DNA from: Fibrobacter sp. UWP2
Lineage (GTDB): Bacteria; Fibrobacterota; Fibrobacteria; Fibrobacterales; Fibrobacteraceae
DNA length: 64,000 bases
Assembly: GCF_900141705.1 (NCBI RefSeq)
Contig: NZ_FQYM01000002.1
Coordinates: 62,001 to 126,000 of the forward strand
Reading direction: 5' to 3'
Shown here: positions 1 through 9,566 of the stretch, in pieces
Position numbering within the stretch: the first letter of the stretch is position 1
How the letters are laid out: each line of letters starts with the position of its first letter
The notes under the pieces: generated by a model
The model's input: only the letters and a program-made list of their open reading frames with translations
What the model was told of the DNA's origin: nothing
Databases searched by the model: none
Program-made: the position numbers and the translations under genes

Positions 1-1
1 C

Positions 2-517
2 AACCCGAGCCTAAATGTACGTTACGCGCAGGGAAACAGCCCCGTGAAAGCTGTGTGGGCGGGCCATCACGAGTTTACTGCACAGGAAGTCGAATCGCTC
101 CGCGTCTTTGCTCCGTGTGCCGAAGGGGCCTTTTTACCAATTGTATTCAGCTGTGTGGCGCAGCCGCATCTGGATGGGCGCGCAGAAATCCTTGAACTCC
201 GTCGCGAATCGTTTACTGAAAACTGGCGCATGATGGTTGACGACCTCTCTGCCCGCGGGATGCACCGTTTGATGGTGGAGCCGGGCGCCGGCCTTGCGCG
301 CGAACTTTTCTCCTCCAGTTTGGATTCAAAAATGCCCCTTTGGAACCGCCTGGACCTTTGGCGTTCCACGGATCCGTCCGTCGAAGCGTCTCTCGAACGC
401 TTGATTGATTCTGGTATGGCGAAATGTGGCCTTGAGTTCCCGGGGCTCCCTTCTTCTGCAGTTGCCAAGGAATCTGCGATAATCGGGCCCGATGTGCTGA
501 CGGTTTATTGTCCGTAA
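2..517 (+). CDS. ribD: RibD C-terminal reductase domain (partial, 5' end outside window)
   Basis: This is the 3' end of the bifunctional pyrimidine deaminase/reductase of riboflavin synthesis, which deaminates and then reduces the pyrimidine intermediate. The frame is open to the left edge and reads a PSLNVRYAQGNSPVK segment typical of the RibD reductase domain. Further on, VEPGAGLARELF corresponds to the family's VEGGA..L..F substrate-binding segment, here with Pro in place of the usual Gly. The internal GTG at 44 is not a real start. It is followed, after one inserted lipoprotein gene, by ribE, ribBA and ribH, which supports the call. The upstream deaminase domain is not visible. Confidence 0.85.
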   Translation, partial: NPSLNVRYAQGNSPVKAVWAGHHEFTAQEVESLRVFAPCAEGAFLPIVFSCVAQPHLDGRAEILELRRESFTENWRMMVDDLSARGMHRLMVEPGAGLARELFSSSLDSKMPLWNRLDLWRSTDPSVEASLERLIDSGMAKCGLEFPGLPSSAVAKESAIIGPDVLTVYCP

Positions 518-531
518 GCGAAAAAATTGTA

Positions 532-539
532 TATATTTA
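532..539 (+). promoter_or_regulatory. TAnnTTTG-like promoter box, N4 before ATG
   Basis: TATATTTA lies four bases before the ATG at 544. It matches the Bacteroidetes -7 box except at the last base. The mRNA would be leaderless or nearly so. Confidence 0.55.
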
Positions 540-543
540 AATT

Positions 544-1833
544 ATGAACAAGCGAAATCCAGTCTTTTGGATTGTTATCCTCCACATTCTGTTTTGTGGG
601 GCGTTTTTAGCTTGTTCTTCGGATTCCGTTTCAAACAGCTCGGATGAAGAAATTTCTTCATCTTCTGAAGAATCTTCTTCCGGGACGTCGTCATCTTCTG
701 AAAAATTGTCATCCTCTGAGGTGTCATCTTCTAGTGTTTCGTCGTCCTCCGAAATATCGTCGTCTTCCGAAACTTCCGCGAAGACGCCCGAAGAGATTGC
801 GGCGATTAATGCAATTGCCCGCTCCTGTTCGCGCGATTCTTCGATGGCGGATTCGCTTTTGGGCGTGTACGAAAAAGAGGGGAACTTTGGCGAGGCGACG
901 ACCAGGCTCGCGGATTGCGCATATTCAATGAGTTTTGAACAGTTGCAAGGTGATGTGATTATCCCATCTGGTTTATATCGCGTTCAAAGAGATCTTGATT
1001 TGAATTATCAGGATTTCAAGACGGCTTTCTACAAGTTCTGGCAAGATGATTTTGGCGTAGGGCCTTGCAACTGGGATTCCCTTAACGTCGTTACGCAAAA
1101 CAAGGATTCGCTGAGTTCTGCAGGTCGATACTTTATCTGTACCGATAAGCGTGAAGGCTTCAATAGCGAAATCAATTGGATAAGGGCAAGCGACCTCCAG
1201 GTGAATACTTACAAGCAGGATTGCGACAGTAGCGATTACCGTGAAATCAAGAATTCAACAACGGGTAAGATGTATGTGTGCGACCATGGAAAATGGCGCT
1301 ACCCCATGGAAGTCGAAGAGGAATGCGGACTTTGCGGAACCGATAATGACGGACTCGTCAAGGCGGGGTCTATTTTTGAGTATGTCTGTGATTCAAGCCA
1401 ATGGAAATTGAATGAGCTCATTGTGAAGAATTCCAGCGACGACAAGGAATACAGGGCGACGAAGGTGGCCGGCTTGTATTGGATGAGGGATAACATGCAG
1501 GCGGATACGGCACGCTTTTCTTGGGATGAAGTCTCTGTGGAGGACTTTTGCCCGAGTGGCTGGAGGCTCCCCACGTCTGTAGAATGGATGTCCTTGTTCA
1601 AGGCGATGAATTATAGGGCTTCCAATGCGTCCGTTATGAGGCTGCAAGGTGGTGCCATAGGCTCTTCGGTTTGGTGGACTTCTTCCGAGAGCGGCGCTGA
1701 CAGTGTCCAGGTGGCATACGTCAATTACCATCCGATGAGTTACGAGGCGGCGCAGAGATTTGAAACCTTTGGCGTGAACACGACTACCAAAACGTATCCG
1801 CATTCTGCACGGTGCGTGAAAGACGATTTTTAA
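544..1833 (+). CDS. FISUMP-domain lipoprotein with serine-rich linker
   Basis: Surface or periplasmic lipoprotein of unknown function, 429 aa. A signal peptide ends in the lipobox-like GAFLACSS. It is followed by about 60 residues of Ser/Glu-rich linker (runs of SSSS with Glu, Val or Ile) and a Cys-containing middle region. The C-terminal domain has the hallmarks of the Fibrobacter succinogenes major paralogous family: GLYWMRDNMQ, CPSGWRLPTSVEW, WWTSSE and a final SARCVKDD. It splits the riboflavin genes ribD and ribE, so it is probably a later insertion between them. Two paralogues lie at 35453 and 47467. The binding partner or enzymatic role of the domain is not known to me. Confidence 0.9.
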   Translation: MNKRNPVFWIVILHILFCGAFLACSSDSVSNSSDEEISSSSEESSSGTSSSSEKLSSSEVSSSSVSSSSEISSSSETSAKTPEEIAAINAIARSCSRDSSMADSLLGVYEKEGNFGEATTRLADCAYSMSFEQLQGDVIIPSGLYRVQRDLDLNYQDFKTAFYKFWQDDFGVGPCNWDSLNVVTQNKDSLSSAGRYFICTDKREGFNSEINWIRASDLQVNTYKQDCDSSDYREIKNSTTGKMYVCDHGKWRYPMEVEEECGLCGTDNDGLVKAGSIFEYVCDSSQWKLNELIVKNSSDDKEYRATKVAGLYWMRDNMQADTARFSWDEVSVEDFCPSGWRLPTSVEWMSLFKAMNYRASNASVMRLQGGAIGSSVWWTSSESGADSVQVAYVNYHPMSYEAAQRFETFGVNTTTKTYPHSARCVKDDF

Positions 1834-1876
1834 TCGATTTAGGCGTAAAATCGCGGATTGCCACCGGGAAAATTTC

Positions 1877-1884
1877 TAAATTTG
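1877..1884 (+). promoter_or_regulatory. TAAATTTG promoter box upstream of ribE
   Basis: Perfect match to TAnnTTTG, seven bases before the ribE ATG. It gives ribE its own promoter after the inserted lipoprotein gene and implies a very short or absent 5' leader. Confidence 0.6.
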
Positions 1885-1891
1885 TCCCCGT

Positions 1892-2491
1892 ATGTTTACG
1901 GGAATTATTCAATCTACCGGCGAAATCGTTTCGATAGAGGCTCGTGGTGATGCCCTCTCGATGCGTCTCAAGTCGCCAGGATTTTTCAAGAATTGCAAAC
2001 TGGGTGACAGCGTCGCAAACGACGGCGTGTGCCTTTCTGTTGAATCTTGTACCGAAGATGAAGCCACTTTTTGCCTGATGCACCAGACGGTCGAGAATAC
2101 CGCCTTCAAGCAGGCCGCCGTCGGGAAATTGGTCAATCTGGAACTTCCATGCCGTGCCGATAGCTTTATGGGCGGGCATTTTGTGATGGGCCATGTGGAC
2201 TGCATTACCGAAGTCATCAAGGTGACCCCGCGCGAAACGGGCGTGGAAGTCGACCTGAAGATGCCTGCGGACCTCAAGCGCTACATCATCCGCCGCGGTT
2301 CCATCTCTCTGAACGGCATCAGCCTTACGGTCGCAGAGAAGTTCGAGGATTCCATCCGCGTGTGCATCATCCCCGAGACGCTTGCCCGTACGAACCTGCG
2401 CAACTGGGTTGCCGGGACTATCGTGAACGTGGAAGTGGACATGCTCGGCAAGTATATTGAAAATTATCTGAAGGAACGTGACCTTGCTTAA
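1892..2491 (+). CDS. ribE: riboflavin synthase, alpha chain
   Basis: Dismutates two 6,7-dimethyl-8-ribityllumazine molecules into riboflavin and the pyrimidine that is recycled by RibH. The protein is 199 aa, the normal size. It begins with the family signature [12 protein letters not shown] and contains two lumazine-binding halves, with DGVCLSVE near residue 45 and NGISLTVAE near residue 140. Its last codons overlap the start of ribBA, so the two are translationally coupled. No FMN riboswitch fits in the 58 bases before this gene; if one exists it must be upstream of ribD, outside the window. Confidence 0.96.
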   Translation: MFTGIIQSTGEIVSIEARGDALSMRLKSPGFFKNCKLGDSVANDGVCLSVESCTEDEATFCLMHQTVENTAFKQAAVGKLVNLELPCRADSFMGGHFVMGHVDCITEVIKVTPRETGVEVDLKMPADLKRYIIRRGSISLNGISLTVAEKFEDSIRVCIIPETLARTNLRNWVAGTIVNVEVDMLGKYIENYLKERDLA

Positions 2492-3725
2492 TACGATTGA
2501 AGAGGCCATAGAAGATTTTAAGAACGGCAAGTTCTTGATCGTGGTCGATGACGAAGACCGCGAGAACGAAGGCGATTTCGTAATCGCCGCCGAGAAGATT
2601 ACGCCCGAAAAGGTGAACTTCATGCTCCACGAGGGCCGTGGCGTGCTCTGCTGCCCGCTGCCCATCCAGCGCTGCCATGAACTCAACCTCACGCGCCAGA
2701 CTGCCGAGAACACCTCGATTTTGGGAACGCCGTTCACCATCATGGTCGACAAGATCGAAGGCTGCACCACGGGCGTTTCCGCCCACGACCGCGCGGCGAC
2801 GATTCTTGCCCTTTCGGACCCTGCTTCCAAGCCGAGTGACTTCGGCCGTCCGGGGCATATTTCGCCCCTCTACGCGCAGGAAGAAGGCGTGCTCCGCCGC
2901 GCAGGCCATACCGAGGCGGCGGTGGACTTGGCTAAACTGGCGGGCCTGCGCCCGGCGGCCGCCCTGATCGAAATCATGAACGACGACGGCACCATGGCCC
3001 GCATGCCGCAACTCGAGGAAGTCGCGAAGAAGTTCGATCTCAAGATTATCTCGATCCGCGACCTCATCGACTACCGCCTCAAGAACGAGAAACTGGTGCA
3101 GCGCGTGGCATCCCCGCATGTGCAGACCAAGTACGGCGACTTTACCGCCTACGCCTACAAGAGCAAGACTGACGGCGTGGAACATGTGGCTTGGGTCGCA
3201 GGTGACCCCGACTTCAGCAAGCCGGTTTACGTGCGCGTGCATAGTGAATGCCTTACGGGCGATATTTTCGGGAGTATGCGCTGTGATTGCGGCGAGCAGT
3301 TGCAGGCAGCCATGAAGTTTATTGGCGAGCACGGAGGCGTGTTCTTGTACCTGCGTGGTCAGGAAGGCCGCGGCATCGGGCTTTGCAACAAGCTCCGTGC
3401 CTATGAATTGCAGGAGAAAGGCCTCGACACGGTCGAGGCGAACCTGCACCTCGGGTTCAAGTCCGATTTGCGCCAGTACGGCACGGGCGCGCAGATCCTT
3501 GCCGACCTGGGTGTTCGCGAAATGCGCCTCTTGACCAACAACCCGAGCAAGATATCGGGTATCTCGGCCTACGGGCTCAAGATTGTGGAGCGCGTGCCTA
3601 TAGAGATCAAGCCGAACAAGGTGAACCGCTACTACCTCCAGACCAAAAAAGAGAAGATGGGTCACGCCTTGGCGTTGGACGAAGCCGATCACGGCGCCGC
3701 AGAAGTTTTAAACGAAGGAAAGTAA
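2478..3725 (+). CDS. ribBA: bifunctional 3,4-dihydroxy-2-butanone-4-phosphate synthase / GTP cyclohydrolase II
   Basis: Makes both precursors of riboflavin, from ribulose 5-phosphate and from GTP. It is 415 aa. Residues 1-200 form the RibB domain, with the acidic metal site [11 protein letters not shown] near residue 25. From about 205 to 400 is the RibA domain, with the zinc ligands in [20 protein letters not shown], the [11 protein letters not shown] loop and GTGAQIL. The SHxSPL-type loop reads GHISPL. The GTG at 2478 overlaps ribE by 14 bases, but the AAGGA at 2471-2475 is better spaced for the TTG at 2484, so that start is equally possible. It ends one base before ribH. Confidence 0.95.
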   Translation: MTLLNTIEEAIEDFKNGKFLIVVDDEDRENEGDFVIAAEKITPEKVNFMLHEGRGVLCCPLPIQRCHELNLTRQTAENTSILGTPFTIMVDKIEGCTTGVSAHDRAATILALSDPASKPSDFGRPGHISPLYAQEEGVLRRAGHTEAAVDLAKLAGLRPAAALIEIMNDDGTMARMPQLEEVAKKFDLKIISIRDLIDYRLKNEKLVQRVASPHVQTKYGDFTAYAYKSKTDGVEHVAWVAGDPDFSKPVYVRVHSECLTGDIFGSMRCDCGEQLQAAMKFIGEHGGVFLYLRGQEGRGIGLCNKLRAYELQEKGLDTVEANLHLGFKSDLRQYGTGAQILADLGVREMRLLTNNPSKISGISAYGLKIVERVPIEIKPNKVNRYYLQTKKEKMGHALALDEADHGAAEVLNEGK

Positions 3726-3726
3726 C

Positions 3727-4188
3727 ATGAAAGAACTGAAGAATTCCCTCAATGGTGAAGGCATGAAGATTGCGATTGCCGTGGCCCGCTTCAACGAAGT
3801 GGTCACCGACAAGCTGTTGAGTGGCGCCGTGCGCCAGCTCGAATCCCTGGGTGTTTCCGAAAAGGACATAACCGTGGCCCATGTCCCGGGCGCCTTTGAA
3901 CTGCCGGGTATTTGCCGCAAGTTCGTCAATTCCAAAAAGTTTGACGCCGTGATTGCCCTCGGGGCGATCATTCGCGGCGAGACCAGCCATTATGACGTGG
4001 TGGTGAACGCCTCTACCGGAGGCATTGCCGCCCTCGCCGCCGAAGGCAAGGTCCCGGTGATCCTCGGGATCCTCACGACCGACACGGTGGACCAGGCCAT
4101 GAACCGCGCCGGCCTCAAGGCGGGGAACCTCGGCTGCAACTGGGCCACGACCGCTGTCGAGATGGTGAATTTGTATAAGGAAATTTAA
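3727..4188 (+). CDS. ribH: 6,7-dimethyl-8-ribityllumazine synthase
   Basis: Condenses the RibBA and RibD products into lumazine, the substrate of RibE, usually as an icosahedral or pentameric shell. The protein is 153 aa, the family length. Recognisable segments are ARFNEVVTDKLLSGA, the VPGAFELP substrate loop and GAIIRGETSHYD, which contains the catalytic His. It closes the ribE-ribBA-ribH operon; its ATG follows the ribBA stop by one base and a GAAGGAA Shine-Dalgarno sequence lies inside ribBA. Confidence 0.96.
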   Translation: MKELKNSLNGEGMKIAIAVARFNEVVTDKLLSGAVRQLESLGVSEKDITVAHVPGAFELPGICRKFVNSKKFDAVIALGAIIRGETSHYDVVVNASTGGIAALAAEGKVPVILGILTTDTVDQAMNRAGLKAGNLGCNWATTAVEMVNLYKEI

Positions 4189-4189
4189 G

Positions 4190-4300
4190 ATGAGTTATTA
4201 GTTCTAAGTTACGCCCTAAGGGGCTAGCTACTAGACTTTTTCTGTACGAATTTCTAGTAACTAATAACGAGTAACGAGTAACTTGCCCTATAGGGGCATT
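4190..4300. repeat. folded low-complexity repeat between ribH and nusB
   Basis: GTTATTAGTT (4194-4203) is the exact complement of AACTAATAAC (4259-4268), so the region can fold on itself. Between the arms lies CTAAGGGGCTA, an 11-mer also found inside the topB repeat at 45921. The right arm continues as repeated GAGTAAC units and ends with the small palindrome TGCCCTATAGGGGCA. A related CTAGTAACTAATAAC unit occurs at 31175. It may act as a processing or termination element between the rib operon and nusB. Confidence 0.55.
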
Positions 4301-4330
4301 ACAATGAACTTTGAGGAACTTTAAAAAAGA

Positions 4331-4774
4331 ATGACAATGAAACGTAGTTATAGACCAGCGCGAGTGTTTGCAATGCAGTTGCTGTACGCTATGGAGGTTT
4401 CCGGCTCTACGGTAGGGGAGGCTCTCCCGGGAGTGCTCTCGGCGCAGCCTCTGCACGACGATCAAAAGAAGTATGGCATGAAGCTCGTGGACCTGGTGCA
4501 GGCGCATCGCGAGGAACTGGATCAGGAAATCACGTCGGCGGCAGTCCATTGGGAAATCGAACGCATGGCAAAACTCGACCGCATCCTGGTTCGCATCGCC
4601 ATGGTGGAACTGCTCTATGTTCCCGACATCCCGACTAAGGTGGCTCTTGCTGAAGCGATCCAGGTGGCGAACAAGTACAGCACCGATAACTCGGGCTCGT
4701 TCGTCAATGGCATTTTGGCCGGCTTTATGCAAAAACGTGGAATTATGGCTCAACCCTCGAAGAAGGAAAACTAA
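4331..4774 (+). CDS. nusB: transcription antitermination factor NusB
   Basis: All-helical RNA-binding protein that, with NusE, binds boxA of rRNA leaders and supports antitermination. It is 147 aa. The family pattern is visible in RPARVFAMQLLYAMEV at the N terminus and IPTKVALAEAIQVANKYS followed by FVNGILAGF at the C terminus. nusB after ribH is a common bacterial gene order. The ATG at 4331 is followed by a second ATG at 4337, either of which may be used. The next gene starts three bases after the stop, so nusB and the DUF2723 gene are probably cotranscribed. Confidence 0.95.
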   Translation: MTMKRSYRPARVFAMQLLYAMEVSGSTVGEALPGVLSAQPLHDDQKKYGMKLVDLVQAHREELDQEITSAAVHWEIERMAKLDRILVRIAMVELLYVPDIPTKVALAEAIQVANKYSTDNSGSFVNGILAGFMQKRGIMAQPSKKEN

Positions 4775-4776
4775 TC

Positions 4777-7700
4777 GTGATTAAAGAAAAGTGGATGAAG
4801 CATATCTTTGCAGGTATTTCCTGCCTTGTGGCTTTGGTCGTGTACGCCATGACCATGGCTCCGACGGTCTCGTTTTGGGACTGCGGTGAATTTGTCGCCT
4901 GCGCGAACACGCTCGGCATTCCGCATCCTCCTGGAACGCCGTTTTTCGTGTTCTTCGCCCGTGCCGCGATCGTGTTGCTCCCCTTTGTGGAAGAAATCGC
5001 GAAGCGCGTGAACTACATCTCGGTGGTCTCCTCCGCCGCGACAGTCTACGTGACGGCTCTCTTCGCTTGGGAATTGCTCGCCACGGTCCTCAAGTCCCCG
5101 AAGTTCACGGAGGTCATCTCTGACAAGGTCCGCAACATTGTGCTCGCCACGGCGGCTCTCGTCTCCGGCTTCCTCCTCACGTTCTCGGACACCTTCTGGT
5201 TCAACGCCGTTGAAGCCGAAGTCTATGGCATCGCCATGTTCATCCTCATGCTCATCTCGTATCTCGGCCTCGTGTGGTACAACAAGAAGGACGAAGACGA
5301 AGATGGCGCCAATCGTATTTTGATTTTCATTTGCTACATCGCCTTCTTGGGCGTGGGCGCCCACCTCTATACCATGCTTACGGTGCCGGCCGTGTTCGTC
5401 TTGTTGCTCGTTGCCGAACCCAAGAAGATTTTGGAACGCATACCCATTTGGATTACGGGTACGCTCCTCTGCTCTGTGATCTACATGGTGTCCGCCTTTA
5501 TCGAGATTTCGATTGTCTGCCTAGTGGTGCTCGCCGTCCTGACGTTTGTCAAGCCGTTCAAACCGGGTGTGCAAAAAGCGGTCAAGCTTTCGCTCGCCTT
5601 TGCGTTCTTTGCCCTTGTCGGTTACAGCACGCACCTCTATATTCCCATCCGTTCCGAACTCAACCCGACTGTCGACGAGAACAATCCCGAAATCAACATC
5701 CGTGACGACCAGGGCAACCTCCAGTTGGGCAATCTTTTCAAGGCAGAGAACTGGAAGGCGTTCAACGACTTTGTGGAACGCAAGCAGTACGGTTCCGAGA
5801 GCATGCTCAGTCGTGCGTTCTACCGCCGTTCTCAAATTGTCCACCAGGTGTTCAGCTTCCCGAGCATGAGCTACGGTGGCTACCAGATGGCTCAGTACCT
5901 GCCTTACAAAGTGGGCGGGGTGAACTACGCCAATGGCGTCTACACCTTTGACGCGTCCGAGAACGAACCGCTGGAACGCTTTGGCATCAAGTTCCCCACG
6001 CAGATGACCTTCATGGGTGATGCGCTCCTTCCGCAGTTCCTCATCTTCCTCATTTTCAATGGTCTCCTCGTTATGGTTTGCGTCTTTATTTGGAAGCGCA
6101 ACCGCCACTTGGGTATTTTCACCTCTGTTCTTTATGCCCTCTGCTCGCTTGGCCTGTTGTTCTACATCAACTTCGCTGACGGCACACGCATGGAACAGCG
6201 TGAACACGACTACTGGGTCTCCATCATGACCCGCAATGTGGGCGACCTGAACCGCAATGGCGCCAATATTACGGCTCTCCCGGACCCGAACGACCTCATT
6301 GACCTGCGCCAGAACATTGAACGCGGCAAAATCCGCGTCGAGGCCCTCCGCCGTCATGGAGCCGATGCTGGCAAAATCGCCGAAGTCGAAAAGAAGATTT
6401 CGGATTACGAGAATACCGCCGCTTGGCAGAACTGGAAAAAGATCGAGGCTGGCTTTGCCCAGGTGGGTAGCCGCGCTCCGTTCCCCGACGCCGTTCACAT
6501 GGAAGTCCGCGAACGTGACTACTTCTACACGCCGGCGTTCATCTTTATGAGCCTTATCTTTGGCGTGGGCGCCGGAATCCTGGTACTGACCTGCGCCACC
6601 ACGGCCGCCACGGCTTCGTTTGCCGCCCCGCTTGCCGCATTGCTTGCCGTTGTGTCTTTTGCGGTCCCGTGCATTTCGAACTACGAGGAACACGACCGCT
6701 CCGGTCTTTGGGTTCCCTGGGATTACGCCTACAACCTGCTGAACAGCTGCCGCCCGAACGCCATCCTCTTTACGAATGGCGACAATGACACCTTCCCGCT
6801 GTGGTTTGCGCAAGAAGTCGCAGGCATTCGTAAGGACGTGCGCGTGGTGAACCTCTCGCTCGGCAATACCGACTGGTACATTAAGCAGATGCTCGACAAC
6901 GAGCCCATCCTCAAGTTGAGTTACGACAAGGCCGCCATTGACCGCGACATGGTGCTCGATAACAGCAGTGCCAACAACCCGAACCACCAGGTTTCTACCT
7001 GGGTGCGTCAGGCCGAACGCCTGATGCCGCAGCTCAAGGCCCGTATCGACCAGATGGAAGGCCAGGAACTGAGCGCCGCTGATTCTGCGAAGCTGCTCCA
7101 GTTCAAGGTCCACTACCAGGTTTGGGACGCCTTCCACGATTGGGCGGCACGCACCCGCAGCAGCATGATGCTCACGCAGCACAAACTGGTGATTGACCTT
7201 GCCCTGCAGAACATGGACAAGCCGATTGAAATTTCGACGACGGTCGGTACTTCCAACTTCATGGGCCTCGAAAAGTACATGGTCCAGGAAGGCCTGGTGT
7301 ACAACTTGGTGAAGGGCGACCTCACTCCGAAACGCAACGAATTCGATGCCGCCTACACGGCAAACCTCATCGACAATACCTTCAAGTATCGCGGTCTTGG
7401 TGACGGCACCGCCTACATCAACTCCGAAACGGAACGCCTGCTGTCAAGCTACGTTTCGCTGTACTTGCAGATTTCGTTTGATGCCCGTGAACAGATGGCG
7501 AAACTCCGTCAGGAACGTCCGTTCACCGCCGAGAAGAAGGCCCAGGTCGATAGCCTCGCCGCCATGGCGGGCAAATACCTGGAACTCGGCATGAAGCAGT
7601 TCCCGCGTGAATGGCGTAACTATTGGGCTGCCGCCTATGTTTACGAAGTCGCCGGCATGAAGAAGGAAGCCCTTGAAGTGCTCGCTCGCGGTCTCAAGAA

Positions 7701-7884
7701 TATCCCCGCTTTTGACGAAGGCGGCCGTGAACGCCTGGCTGTAAGCGTGAAGCAGATTTCCCAGATGTCCGATGAACCGCTCCAGGTCGAGGACGCTCCT
7801 GCCGAAACGGATTCTGCTAAGTCCGACTCCGCAGCCGATTCTTCGAAGGTCGATTCTACTCCCGTTGTCGCTTCTGCAAATTAA
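4777..7884 (+). CDS. DUF2723-family polytopic membrane protein, candidate protein O-glycosyltransferase
   Basis: A 1035-aa membrane protein of the DUF2723 family, which is related to GT-C glycosyltransferases and to TMEM260, a protein O-mannosyltransferase of animals. The N-terminal part has many membrane segments and the family motif SFWDCGEF near residue 30, with conserved acidic residues in the first luminal loop. Another membrane cluster lies near residues 585-640, and a long soluble C-terminal part contains NGDNDTFPLWFAQEV and a TPR-like tail. The GTG start has a well-spaced AAGGA. It is followed by polyprenyl-phosphate-sugar-type glycosyltransferases that could supply its donor. The substrate is inferred, not shown. 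Confidence 0.85.
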   Translation: MIKEKWMKHIFAGISCLVALVVYAMTMAPTVSFWDCGEFVACANTLGIPHPPGTPFFVFFARAAIVLLPFVEEIAKRVNYISVVSSAATVYVTALFAWELLATVLKSPKFTEVISDKVRNIVLATAALVSGFLLTFSDTFWFNAVEAEVYGIAMFILMLISYLGLVWYNKKDEDEDGANRILIFICYIAFLGVGAHLYTMLTVPAVFVLLLVAEPKKILERIPIWITGTLLCSVIYMVSAFIEISIVCLVVLAVLTFVKPFKPGVQKAVKLSLAFAFFALVGYSTHLYIPIRSELNPTVDENNPEINIRDDQGNLQLGNLFKAENWKAFNDFVERKQYGSESMLSRAFYRRSQIVHQVFSFPSMSYGGYQMAQYLPYKVGGVNYANGVYTFDASENEPLERFGIKFPTQMTFMGDALLPQFLIFLIFNGLLVMVCVFIWKRNRHLGIFTSVLYALCSLGLLFYINFADGTRMEQREHDYWVSIMTRNVGDLNRNGANITALPDPNDLIDLRQNIERGKIRVEALRRHGADAGKIAEVEKKISDYENTAAWQNWKKIEAGFAQVGSRAPFPDAVHMEVRERDYFYTPAFIFMSLIFGVGAGILVLTCATTAATASFAAPLAALLAVVSFAVPCISNYEEHDRSGLWVPWDYAYNLLNSCRPNAILFTNGDNDTFPLWFAQEVAGIRKDVRVVNLSLGNTDWYIKQMLDNEPILKLSYDKAAIDRDMVLDNSSANNPNHQVSTWVRQAERLMPQLKARIDQMEGQELSAADSAKLLQFKVHYQVWDAFHDWAARTRSSMMLTQHKLVIDLALQNMDKPIEISTTVGTSNFMGLEKYMVQEGLVYNLVKGDLTPKRNEFDAAYTANLIDNTFKYRGLGDGTAYINSETERLLSSYVSLYLQISFDAREQMAKLRQERPFTAEKKAQVDSLAAMAGKYLELGMKQFPREWRNYWAAAYVYEVAGMKKEALEVLARGLKNIPAFDEGGRERLAVSVKQISQMSDEPLQVEDAPAETDSAKSDSAADSSKVDSTPVVASAN

Positions 7885-7893
7885 GAGGTTCTG

Positions 7894-8817
7894 ATGGATT
7901 TAAGTATGGTCATCCCGGTCAAGGAAGAAAGCGAAAATCTTCCTGACCTGCTAAAAGAGATTGTGGCTGCCATGGCTCCCACGGGCTGGGAGTACGAGGT
8001 CATTGTGGTCGATGACGGCAGCCGCGACAACACTTGGGAAGTTCTTGAGAACCTTTCCAAGGAATATCCCTTTATGCATGGTTACCGGTTCCAGTTCAAC
8101 TGCGGCAAGGCCGACGCCCTCGCACTTGGTTTTTCGAAGGCCAAGGGCAAGTACGTGGCGACGCTCGACGGCGACTTGCAAGATGACCCGCTTGAAATCC
8201 CCAAGATGGTCGCGATTTTGGAAGAGGGCTACGACCTGGTCTCGGGCTGGAAAAAGCACCGCCTGGATCCGTGGCACAAAACCATGCCTTCCAAGCTCTT
8301 CAACTTGACGGTGTCCATGGTCTGCGGCAAGCGCCTGCACGACTTTAACTGCGGCATCAAAGCGTATCGCCATTCTGTGGTCCGTTACATTGAGCTTTAC
8401 GGCGATTACCACCGCTTTATCCCGGTGATGGCCAAGTGGCAGGGCTTCCGCATCACCGAGATGCCTGTGGCGCATCGTGCCCGCGTTCACGGCGTCTCCA
8501 AGTACGGCATCTCCCGCCTTGTCTCTGGGTTCCTGGACTTGGTCTCGCTCTTGTTCATGCGCAGCTTTTCGACCAAACCGCTCCATTTCTTTGGCCTCAT
8601 CGGCCTGGTGTTCATGCTGGCCGGCCTTGGCATTTGTGGTTACTTTGGCTACGAGTGGTTCCAAACGGGAGCCATGCATGTGCGTCCGCTTTTGCTTGCC
8701 GGCGGATTCTCCCTGGTGATGAGTGTCCAGTTCTTTTCGCTTGGCCTGCTTGCCGAGATGATGAACGGCAATAAAAGGCGAACTTACCCAATTGCCGATA
8801 CTTTTGGCGAAGAATGA
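7894..8817 (+). CDS. family 2 glycosyltransferase with C-terminal membrane anchor
   Basis: A 307-aa enzyme of the DPMS/ArnC/GtrB type, which transfers a sugar from a nucleotide donor to a polyprenyl phosphate. The N-terminal GT-A domain shows MVIPVKEESENL, VVDDGSRDNT and the metal-binding DGDLQDDP (near residue 90). Two hydrophobic helices near residues 225-250 and 262-285 anchor it in the membrane. AAGAGG precedes the ATG. It sits nine bases after the DUF2723 gene and 35 bases before another family 2 enzyme, in what looks like one operon. Which sugar is used cannot be told from sequence. Confidence 0.88.
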   Translation: MDLSMVIPVKEESENLPDLLKEIVAAMAPTGWEYEVIVVDDGSRDNTWEVLENLSKEYPFMHGYRFQFNCGKADALALGFSKAKGKYVATLDGDLQDDPLEIPKMVAILEEGYDLVSGWKKHRLDPWHKTMPSKLFNLTVSMVCGKRLHDFNCGIKAYRHSVVRYIELYGDYHRFIPVMAKWQGFRITEMPVAHRARVHGVSKYGISRLVSGFLDLVSLLFMRSFSTKPLHFFGLIGLVFMLAGLGICGYFGYEWFQTGAMHVRPLLLAGGFSLVMSVQFFSLGLLAEMMNGNKRRTYPIADTFGEE

Positions 8818-8852
8818 TTTGTAGATTAATGGAATAAATGCTGGAGAATGTT

Positions 8853-9566
8853 ATGTCGTTTCCTAAGAGCTTGGTGATTATCCCGACCTACAACGAGAAA
8901 GAGAATATCTTGCTCATCATGTCCGCTATTTTGGAACAGAATGAGTGCCTGGAGATTCTTGTTGTCGATGACGGATCCCCGGATGGTACTGGCGATATGG
9001 TCCAGGCTGAGGTCGACAAGAATCCCCGAATCCACTTGCTCCGTCGTAAGGGCAAGATGGGGCTGGGCTCCGCCTACGTGACGGGTTTCAAGTGGGCTCT
9101 CGAAAGGGACTACGAACGCGTTTTTGAAATGGACGCCGACTTTAGCCATGCTCCGACCGATTTGACCCGCTTTTTGGAAGCTGCCGAGGAGGCCGACTTG
9201 GTCTTGGGCAGTCGTTACCTGAACAACCGTATTAGTGTAGTGAACTGGGATTTGCGCCGCCTTATTTTGAGCTATGGCGCCAACGTGTATACCCGTATGG
9301 TCACACGCCTCCCGATTAGCGATGCTACGGGTGGTTTCAAGTGTTTCCGTCGTGAGGCGCTGCAGGCATTGAACTTGGACAAGATGAAGAGTGACGGCTA
9401 TTGCTTCCAGATCGAGACGACTTTCAAGATTTGGAAGAAGGGCTTTAATGTAAAGGAAATCCCCATCGTGTTTACCGACCGCACCCGTGGCACATCCAAG
9501 ATGAGCGGGGGCATTATTTCGGAAGCGTTCTTCCTGGTTCTCAAACTCCGCCTGGGTCTCGCCTAA
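8853..9566 (+). CDS. polyprenol monophosphomannose synthase-like glycosyltransferase
   Basis: A 237-aa family 2 glycosyltransferase close to dolichol-phosphate mannose synthase (Dpm1/Ppm1). It shows LVIIPTYNEKENI, VVDDGSPDGT and MDADFSHAP, the last being the metal-binding motif of Dpm1 proteins, and lacks the C-terminal helices of its neighbour, as soluble Dpm1 does. I chose the ATG at 8853 over 8838 because GGAG lies at a normal distance before it and the family begins just ahead of this residue. It overlaps the next gene by one base. It is a likely supplier of polyprenyl-phosphate-mannose for the DUF2723 enzyme. Confidence 0.87.
   Translation: MSFPKSLVIIPTYNEKENILLIMSAILEQNECLEILVVDDGSPDGTGDMVQAEVDKNPRIHLLRRKGKMGLGSAYVTGFKWALERDYERVFEMDADFSHAPTDLTRFLEAAEEADLVLGSRYLNNRISVVNWDLRRLILSYGANVYTRMVTRLPISDATGGFKCFRREALQALNLDKMKSDGYCFQIETTFKIWKKGFNVKEIPIVFTDRTRGTSKMSGGIISEAFFLVLKLRLGLA

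Noticed and set aside
1834-1891. FMN riboswitch before ribE
   Set aside because: Only 58 bases are available and no FMN-aptamer sequence is present; the box TAAATTTG accounts for the region.
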